A stretch of 64,000 bases of DNA, taken from positions 1 to 64,000 of the forward strand of contig NZ_BMVK01000013.1 of assembly GCF_014650675.1 (NCBI RefSeq), in the 5' to 3' direction. The notes beneath the pieces are model-generated. The model had not been told where the DNA came from. It was given only the letters and a program-made list of their open reading frames with translations, and ran no database searches. Shown here in pieces: positions 42,403 through 48,244 of this stretch (position 1 is the first letter of the stretch; each line of letters starts with the position of its first letter). The DNA is from Streptomyces anulatus. GTDB taxonomy: Bacteria; Actinomycetota; Actinomycetes; Streptomycetales; Streptomycetaceae. The translations under genes and the position numbers were made by a program.

Positions 42403-42619
42403 CAGGTCAATCGGACGAGAATTCTGGGCACAGAAGAACACGCGAATATGCGGGTTTGGTGAAATTTGCGGGCAAGTCGGGCCAGGCAAAGGGAACTTAT
42501 GCCGCAAGAGGTTCACGTACTTTGGCTGCTTCTTATCGGGGCCGGGCGCATTCTCATATGCGGGCGGCACGGGCAGCGGACGGGGCTTCCCCAACTGTAC
42601 CGTGCTCAACCATACAGAA
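42403..42619. other. AT-richer gene-free stretch between cold-shock and sulfur-carrier genes
   Basis: About 217 nt, visibly lower in GC than the surroundings, with short runs such as GAATATGCGGG and CATATGCGGG. No convincing gene, promoter or RNA fold was found. Confidence 0.5.
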
Positions 42620-42652
42620 TTGCCCCCTCCGCTTCTCTCGCGGAGGGGGCAA
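42620..42652 (-). terminator. Terminator of the metM-metO operon
   Basis: Perfect 13-bp stem (TTGCCCCCTCCGC and complement) around TTCTCTC, 53 nt after the sulfur-carrier stop. Confidence 0.9.
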
Positions 42653-42704
42653 CTGTGGTCACACAGAGGTGCGGTGGGGCCGCCGGGAAGCGGCCCCCGG
42701 CGGT

Positions 42705-42983
42705 TCAGCAGCCGCCGGCGACCGCGGGGATGATCGAGACGCCCGCGCCGTCCGGCGTGACCGCGTCCAGCCCGCCCTCGAAGCGCACGTCGTCGTCGTT
42801 GACGTACACGTTCACGAAGCGGCGCAGCTTGCCCTGGTCGTCCAGGACGCGGGCCGCGATGCCCGGGTGGTCCTTCTCCAGGGACTCGATGACCTCGGAG
42901 AGCTTGGCGCCCTCCGCCGGGACCTCGGCCTGGCCGCCCGTGTACGTGCGGAGGATGGTGGGGATGCGGACCTTGACGCTCAT
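42705..42983 (-). CDS. metO: MoaD/ThiS-family sulfur-carrier protein ending GGC (MetO-type)
   Basis: A 92-residue ubiquitin-fold protein: MSVKVRIPTILRTYTGGQAE, a conserved core (RRFVNVYVNDDDVRF) and the tail SIIPAVAGGC. Such carriers are activated at a terminal Gly-Gly and loaded as a thiocarboxylate. Here one extra Cys follows the Gly-Gly, so it must be removed first, as known for CysO- and QbsE-type carriers. It lies 29 nt after the threonine-synthase-like gene in a SAM-riboswitch operon, which points to sulfide delivery for homocysteine synthesis rather than molybdopterin or thiamine. The MetO assignment rests on context and on the described MetM/MetO route in Streptomyces. Confidence 0.8.
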   Translation of the reverse strand: MSVKVRIPTILRTYTGGQAEVPAEGAKLSEVIESLEKDHPGIAARVLDDQGKLRRFVNVYVNDDDVRFEGGLDAVTPDGAGVSIIPAVAGGC

Positions 42984-43012
42984 GGTGGGTGCCTTTCTGA
43001 AGTCTCGGGTGG

Positions 43013-44314
43013 TCAGCCGGCGACGAGGCCCGCGGCGCGGAACGCGTCCAGGCTCGGCTTGATGGTCGCCGTGGCCTGCGAGGTCGCGGAGACCGCGTCG
43101 AGCGTCTTGAGCCCGTCGCCGGTGTTCAGGACGACCGTGGTGAGCGCCGGGTCGATGACGCCCGCCTCGATGAGCTTCTTCGTCACGCCGAGCGTCACGC
43201 CGCCCGCCGTCTCGCCGAAGATGCCCTCGGTGCGCGCCAGCAGCTTGATCGCGTCGACGACCTGCTCGTCGGTCACGTCCTCCACCGCGCCACCGGTGCG
43301 GCGGGCGATGTCCAGGACGTACGGGCCGTCCGCCGGGTTGCCGATGGCCAGCGACTTGGCGATGGTGTTCGGCTTCTGCGGGCGCACCACGTCGTGGCCC
43401 GCCTTGAAGGCGGCGGAGACCGGGGAGCAGCCCTCGGCCTGGGCGCCGAAGATCTTGTACGGCCTGTCCTCGACGAGGCCGAGCTTGATCAGCTCCTGGA
43501 ACCCCTTGTCGATCTTCGTGAGCTGGGAGCCGGACGCGATCGGGATGACGATCTGGTCGGGCAGCCGCCAGCCGAGCTGCTCGCAGATCTCGTACGCCAG
43601 CGTCTTGGAACCCTCGCCGTAGTACGGGCGCAGGTTGACGTTGACGAAGCCCCAGCCCTCGCCGAGCGGGTCGCCGATGAGCTCGGAGCAGAAGCGGTTG
43701 ACGTCGTCGTAGTTGCCCTCGATGCCGACCAGCTCACCGCCGTACACCGCGGCCATGACGACCTTGCCCTGCTCCAGGTCGTGCGGGATGAACACGCAGG
43801 AGCGCAGGCCGGCCCGGGCGGCGGCGGCGCCGACGGCTCCGGCCAGGTTGCCCGTGGAGGAGCAGGAGAGGGTGGTGAAGCCGAAGGCGCGGGCGGCCTC
43901 GACGGCGATGGCGACGACGCGGTCCTTGAAGGAGTGCGTCGGGTTGCCGGAGTCGTCCTTCACGTACAGGCCGCCGGTGACGCCCAGCTCACGGGCGAGG
44001 TTGTCGGCCTGGACGAGCTTGGTGAAGCCGGGGTTGAGGTTGGGCTTCTCCGCGACGTCGGCGGGCACCGGCAGCAGCGGGGCGTAGCGCCAGATGTTGT
44101 CCGGGCCGGCCTCGATGCGCTTCCGCAGCTCCTCCGGGGAGCCGGTGGGCAGGTCGTAGGCCACTTCCAGCGGCCCGAAACAGGACGCACAGGCGAAAAG
44201 GGGGCCGAGCTCGAAACGCTCGCCGCACTCGCGGCAGGAAAGCGCCGCGGCGGGACCGAGATCGACGGCCGGGGCGGAAGAAGTGGTGTTACCTGCAACG
44301 GTCTGAACAGCCAT
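43013..44314 (-). CDS. metM (thrC-like): Threonine-synthase-family PLP enzyme under SAM control; probable O-phosphohomoserine-dependent homocysteine synthase
   Basis: The 433-residue fold-type II PLP enzyme would be annotated threonine synthase by similarity. It has an N-terminal zinc-ribbon-like Cys set (C27, C30, C42, C45), the PLP lysine K130 in THSFKDRVV, and the phosphate loop SSTGNLAGAVG. Three facts argue for homocysteine rather than threonine synthesis: a SAM-I riboswitch upstream, the coupled sulfur carrier downstream, and the absence of hom or thrB. This matches the MetM/MetO pathway, in which O-phosphohomoserine is converted to homocysteine with sulfur from a carrier. True threonine synthase remains possible. 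The ATG at 44314 is chosen because upstream in-frame codons lie inside the riboswitch. Confidence 0.85.
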   Translation of the reverse strand: MAVQTVAGNTTSSAPAVDLGPAAALSCRECGERFELGPLFACASCFGPLEVAYDLPTGSPEELRKRIEAGPDNIWRYAPLLPVPADVAEKPNLNPGFTKLVQADNLARELGVTGGLYVKDDSGNPTHSFKDRVVAIAVEAARAFGFTTLSCSSTGNLAGAVGAAAARAGLRSCVFIPHDLEQGKVVMAAVYGGELVGIEGNYDDVNRFCSELIGDPLGEGWGFVNVNLRPYYGEGSKTLAYEICEQLGWRLPDQIVIPIASGSQLTKIDKGFQELIKLGLVEDRPYKIFGAQAEGCSPVSAAFKAGHDVVRPQKPNTIAKSLAIGNPADGPYVLDIARRTGGAVEDVTDEQVVDAIKLLARTEGIFGETAGGVTLGVTKKLIEAGVIDPALTTVVLNTGDGLKTLDAVSATSQATATIKPSLDAFRAAGLVAG

Positions 44315-44335
44315 GATGGCGGAGGTCCCTTTCTC

Positions 44336-44458
44336 CTCATCTTCCCTGCGACGCATTTCGCCGCAAGACGGAATTGGCACCTTCCCCACCGTGACCTCGC
44401 GGTCGGCAGGAGGGTTGCCGGGACTTCAACGGGCCGTTCCCTCAGTCCCTCTGGATGA
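44336..44458 (-). ncRNA. SAM-I (S-box) riboswitch
   Basis: Read on the minus strand, the leader has the S-box order: P1 CTCATC pairing with GATGAG (44458-44453 with 44341-44336), then CAGAGGGACTGAGGGAACGG, CCCGTTGAAGTCCCGGCAACC (in parts), and later GGTGCCAATTCCGTC and a P4 stem before GGGAAGATGAG. The match to the SAM-I consensus is strong. The 3' strand of P1 abuts GGAGAAAGG just upstream of the start, so it could act on translation. Confidence 0.9.
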
Positions 44459-44614
44459 GCTCTATGGCGCTGGATCTTCGATCCAGGCGTTTATCTGCGG
44501 TCCGACCCCGACATGCGACGGCCATCCGCGTTGTTCAAGACTGTAACCGAAGCACCGGACCGTTGAGATAGTCGTCCGAACCGCGAGATGGATCACACAC
44601 AGGGAGTGCCGACC

Positions 44615-45565
44615 GTGCTCGAAGAGGTGGAACGCTGGCTGACCAGGCGTTCCTGGTCGTCCGGCGACCGCCCGCTGAACCGGCTCACCGACGCCCGGGA
44701 CGCCGATCCGCACCGTACGTCCGTGAGCGTGGTGCTGCCCGCGCTGAACGAGGAGGCCACGGTCGGTGCGATCGTGGCGACGATCCGCCGGGAGCTGATG
44801 GAGAAGGTCCGGCTCGTCGACGAACTCGTGGTGATCGACTCCGGCTCCACCGACGCCACCGCCGCCGTGGCCCGGGCGGCGGGCGCCCGGGTGGTCCACC
44901 GGGACGCGATCCTGCCCCGGATTCCGGCCCTGCCGGGCAAGGGCGAGGTGCTGTGGCGGTCACTCCTGGTGACCAGCGGTGAGATCGTCTGCTTCGTGGA
45001 CGCCGACCTCAGGGACTTCTCGGCGGACTTCGTCTCGGGCACGGTCGGGCCGCTGCTCACCGACCCGGGCGTCCAGTTCGTCAAGGCGATGTACGACCGC
45101 CCGCTCGGCGACGCCGCAGGTCAGGGCGGCCGGGTCACCGAGCTGGTGGCGCGCCCGCTGCTCAATCTGCACTGGCCCCAGCTGGCCGGGTTCGTGCAGC
45201 CCCTGGGCGGCGAGTACGCGGTGCGGCGGTCCCTGCTGGAGCGGCTGCCGTTCCCGGTCGGTTACGGAGTGGAGCTGGGGCTGCTGGTGGACGCGCTGCA
45301 CACGGTGGGCCTGGACGCCCTGGGCCAGGTCGACGTCGGCGTACGCATCCACCGCCACCAGGACGGGCAGGCGCTGGGCCGGATGGCGGCGGCGATCTAC
45401 CGCACGGCGCAGCTGCGGCTCTCCCGGGGCCATCTGGTGCGGCCCGCGCTGACCCAGTTCGAGCGCGGCGAGGACGGCTTCGTGCCCCGCACCCATGCGG
45501 TGGACACGGAGGAACGGCCGCCGATGCGGGAGATCGCGGAGTACGCGGAGCGCCACGCGGCCTGA
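44615..45565 (+). CDS. gpgS: Glucosyl-3-phosphoglycerate synthase-like glycosyltransferase
   Basis: A 316-residue GT-81/GT-A enzyme: VSVVLPALNEEATVGAIVAT, the metal-binding VCFVDADLRDF (DAD), and the later GYGVELGLLVDAL region match GpgS. The reaction joins glucose from NDP-glucose to 3-phosphoglycerate, the first step towards glucosylglycerate and, in mycobacteria, methylglucose lipopolysaccharide. GTG 44615 is chosen because GGGAG lies 8 nt upstream; an ATG at 44588 has no site. It is followed by otsA, linking it to compatible-solute and trehalose metabolism. Confidence 0.85.
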   Translation: MLEEVERWLTRRSWSSGDRPLNRLTDARDADPHRTSVSVVLPALNEEATVGAIVATIRRELMEKVRLVDELVVIDSGSTDATAAVARAAGARVVHRDAILPRIPALPGKGEVLWRSLLVTSGEIVCFVDADLRDFSADFVSGTVGPLLTDPGVQFVKAMYDRPLGDAAGQGGRVTELVARPLLNLHWPQLAGFVQPLGGEYAVRRSLLERLPFPVGYGVELGLLVDALHTVGLDALGQVDVGVRIHRHQDGQALGRMAAAIYRTAQLRLSRGHLVRPALTQFERGEDGFVPRTHAVDTEERPPMREIAEYAERHAA

Positions 45566-45570
45566 GGGCG

Positions 45571-45643
45571 GCGGGCGGCCGGTGTGCGCCGTACGGCGTG
45601 CGGGGGCTGCGGGCGGCCGGTGCGCGCCGTACGGCGTGCGGGG
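45571..45643. repeat. 35-bp direct duplication carrying a 12-bp palindrome twice
   Basis: Two 35-bp copies (45571-45605 and 45609-45643, one mismatch) each contain the self-complementary CGCCGTACGGCG (45587-45598 and 45625-45636). It sits between gpgS and otsA, immediately before the otsA promoter region. Confidence 0.85.
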
Positions 45644-45695
45644 CGGCGGTCCGGGAGGCGTTTGGGGGCTTCCCGAACGGGCTAGGTTCCGCTAC

Positions 45696-47102
45696 ATGGT
45701 CTCCGAGCACGCCGCACCCGCACCCGCACCCGCCTCCACCGCCCAGGTCCTCGTCGCGTCCAACCGCGGCCCGGTCTCGTACACGCTCGGTGAGGACGGG
45801 ACGCTCGACGCCAAGCGCGGGGGCGGTGGCCTCGTCTCGGGGCTGAGCGCCGTCGACGACAAACTGTGGGTCTGCGCGGCCCTCGGCGACGGGGACCGCG
45901 AGGCGGTGCGACGCGGGGTCGGCGAGGCGGGCGTGCGGATGCTCGACATCGACGCCGAGGTCCACGCCGACGCGTACAACGGCATCGCCAACTCGGTGCT
46001 GTGGTTCGTCCACCATCTGCTCTACCAGACGCCCGTGGAACCGGTCTTCGACGCGGAGTTCCGCCGTCAGTGGGCCTCGTACGAGACGTACAACCGGGCC
46101 TTCGCCGAGGCGCTCGCCGAGGAGGCCGGCCCCGGGGCGTCGGTCCTCGTCCAGGACTACCACCTGGCCCTGGTCCCCGGCATGCTCCGTGAGCTGCGCC
46201 CGGACCTCAGGATCGGCCACTTCTCGCACACCCCATGGGCGCCCGTCGACTACTTCCGGCTGCTGCCCGACGACATCGCGGAGCAGTTGCTGCGCGGCAT
46301 CCTCGGTGCGGACCGGGCCGCGTTCCTGACCCGGCGCTGGGCGGACGCGTTCATCGGCTGCTGCACGGAGATCCTCGGCGGCACCGGCCGGACCAGGATC
46401 GGGGTGCACGGCCTCGGGGCCGACGCGGACTTCCTGCGCCGGCGCTCGCACGAGGCGGACGTGGACGAGCGGATGGCGGCCCTGCGCGAGCAGGTGGGCG
46501 AGGGCCGGAAGACCATCGTCCGGGTGGACCGCACCGAGCTGTCCAAGAACATCGTGCGCGGCCTGCACGCGTACCGGGCCCTGCTGGACGCCCACCCCGA
46601 GTGGCGCGAGCGCGTCGTGCACATCGCCTTCGCCTACCCCTCCCGGCAGGACCTCGCCGTCTACCGGGACTACACGGCGGCGGTGCAGACCCTGGCCACG
46701 GAGATCAACGGGGCGTACGGCACGGAGAGTTGGACACCGGTCGTGCTCCACGTCAAGGACGACTTCGCACGCTCGCTGGCCGCGTACCGGCTGGCGGACG
46801 TGGCCCTGGTCAACCCGATCCGCGACGGGATGAACCTGGTCGCCAAGGAGGTCCCGGTCGTCTCCGACCGCGGCTGCGCGCTGGTGCTGTCGCGGGAGGC
46901 GGGGGCGTACGAGGAGCTGGGCGAGGACGCGATCGTGGTGAACCCGTACGACGTGACGGGCACGGCCGAGGCCCTGCACGAGGCGCTGACGATGAGCGGG
47001 GACGAGCGGTCCGGCCGCACGAAGCGGCTGGCCGAGGCGGCGACCGCGCTGCCGCCCCAGCAGTGGTTCCTGGACCAGCTGGAGGCACTGCGGCAGGAGT
47101 GA
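45696..47102 (+). CDS. otsA: Trehalose-6-phosphate synthase
   Basis: The 468-residue GT20 enzyme makes trehalose-6-phosphate from NDP-glucose and glucose-6-phosphate. Motifs: VLVASNRGPVSYTLGEDGTL, NSVLWFVHHLLYQ, VLVQDYHLALVPGMLRELRP, HFSHTPWAPVDYFRLLP and the C-terminal NPIRDGMNLVAKEVP. The ATG at 45696 follows a G-rich but weak site. The phosphatase otsB converges on it, separated by about 85 nt, so the pathway's two genes are together but in separate transcripts. Confidence 0.95.
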   Translation: MVSEHAAPAPAPASTAQVLVASNRGPVSYTLGEDGTLDAKRGGGGLVSGLSAVDDKLWVCAALGDGDREAVRRGVGEAGVRMLDIDAEVHADAYNGIANSVLWFVHHLLYQTPVEPVFDAEFRRQWASYETYNRAFAEALAEEAGPGASVLVQDYHLALVPGMLRELRPDLRIGHFSHTPWAPVDYFRLLPDDIAEQLLRGILGADRAAFLTRRWADAFIGCCTEILGGTGRTRIGVHGLGADADFLRRRSHEADVDERMAALREQVGEGRKTIVRVDRTELSKNIVRGLHAYRALLDAHPEWRERVVHIAFAYPSRQDLAVYRDYTAAVQTLATEINGAYGTESWTPVVLHVKDDFARSLAAYRLADVALVNPIRDGMNLVAKEVPVVSDRGCALVLSREAGAYEELGEDAIVVNPYDVTGTAEALHEALTMSGDERSGRTKRLAEAATALPPQQWFLDQLEALRQE

Positions 47103-47189
47103 GGGCTCACGCGCCCGGCCCGATCGGCTGACGGGCCCGGCCTGATCCGGACGAAGGGCCCCAGAGGCTGTCCGCCGGGGCCCCGCCGC

Positions 47190-48041
47190 CTACAGCCGTT
47201 CGGCCAACGCCGCCAGGAACGCGACCACGGCGGCCGGGCCCGGCACCGACAGGTCCGCGCGCTCGGCCAGTTCGGGCACTTCGGCGCTGCCGCTGCACAC
47301 CAGGAGGCCGGGGATGCCGTCCGGGCCCTCGGTCCGCAGCTTCTCCACCGCGGCGAACGCGGCGAGGTCCCCGAGGTCGTCGCCCGCGTAGATCACGGAC
47401 TCGGCGTCCAGTTCCGCGACGAACGTGGCGAGCGCGACGCCCTTGTCCATGCCGGGCGGACGCAACTCCAGCACCAGGCGACCCGGTTCGACGATCAGCC
47501 CGTGTTTCGCGGCCAGCTCGCCGAGGGGGCCGCGCAGCGTCTCGAAGGCCGCCTGCGGGTCCTGGGCGCGCCGGGTGTGGACGGCGACGGCCTGCCCCTT
47601 CTCCTCGATCCAGGTGCCTCGCCAGGAGTCGAACTCGTGCAGCACACCCGGGAGTTCGGCCCGGACGGCGGCGACGCCGGGGTGCGGGGCGGGGGCGTTC
47701 ACGGTGCCGGTCACGGCGTCCCAGCGTTCGGCGCCGTAGTGCCCGAGCACGACGAGGTGCTCAAGTCCGGGGACGCCCGCGAAGCCTCCGTAGCGCACCG
47801 CGACGCCCGCCGGGCGGCCGGTGATCACGGCGACGGCGGCGACCTTCGGCGCGAGCGCCGCGAGCGCGGCCACCGTGCCGGGGTGGGCGCGGGCCTGCTC
47901 GGGGTCCGGGACGATGTCGGCGAGCGTGCCGTCGAAGTCGAGGGCGACGACCGCGCGGTCGGGCCGGGCGAGAACGGCGTCGAGCCCCTCGCGGCCGGCC
48001 GGGGTGGTCGGGTTCGGCAGATGTGCGGAGTGGCTGCCCAT
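47190..48041 (-). CDS. otsB: Trehalose-6-phosphate phosphatase
   Basis: The 283-residue HAD-superfamily phosphatase has the nucleophile motif VVALDFDGTLADIVP, motif II AVITGRPA and the acidic GDDLGDLAAF. It removes phosphate from trehalose-6-phosphate. ATG at 48041. The interval upstream carries the 33-bp repeat array at 48113-48244, which lies where the otsB promoter should be. Confidence 0.95.
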   Translation of the reverse strand: MGSHSAHLPNPTTPAGREGLDAVLARPDRAVVALDFDGTLADIVPDPEQARAHPGTVAALAALAPKVAAVAVITGRPAGVAVRYGGFAGVPGLEHLVVLGHYGAERWDAVTGTVNAPAPHPGVAAVRAELPGVLHEFDSWRGTWIEEKGQAVAVHTRRAQDPQAAFETLRGPLGELAAKHGLIVEPGRLVLELRPPGMDKGVALATFVAELDAESVIYAGDDLGDLAAFAAVEKLRTEGPDGIPGLLVCSGSAEVPELAERADLSVPGPAAVVAFLAALAERL

Positions 48042-48088
48042 GGGCCGAGCCTATGCCCTGAACGGGTTGATCACGAGCCTTGTGGACG

Positions 48089-48130
48089 CGTCGTCGGCTG
48101 CTCACGAGCGCCGGTGAGCAGCCGACGACG
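48089..48130. repeat. 17-bp perfect inverted repeat
   Basis: CGTCGTCGGCTGCTCAC (48089-48105) and its complement (48114-48130) with an 8-nt loop. The right arm is the first part of the 33-bp repeat array, so one arm is an inverted copy of the repeat core. It may end transcription from the FtsX gene. Confidence 0.85.
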
Positions 48131-48244
48131 ACTACTCCCGGGGCCGGTGAACAGCCGACGACGACTGATCCCGGGGCCGGTGAACAGCCGACGACGACTG
48201 ATCCCGGGGCCGGTGAACAGCCGACGACGACTACTCCCGGGCGC
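48113..48244. repeat. 33-bp tandem repeat array (four units)
   Basis: Units at 48113-48145, 48146-48178, 48179-48211 and 48212-48244 share GGTGARCAGCCGACGACGAC followed by TRMTCCCGGGGCC. The last unit includes the stop codon of the FtsX gene at 48231-48233. There are no unique spacers, so it is not CRISPR. Confidence 0.92.

Noticed and set aside
42322..42609. A 95-residue minus-strand frame upstream of the cold-shock gene
   Set aside because: It overlaps the predicted cold-shock promoter, lacks a ribosome-binding site and has no recognisable motif.
48113..48244. The 33-bp repeats as a CRISPR array
   Set aside because: Units are directly joined with no unique spacers and there are no cas genes.
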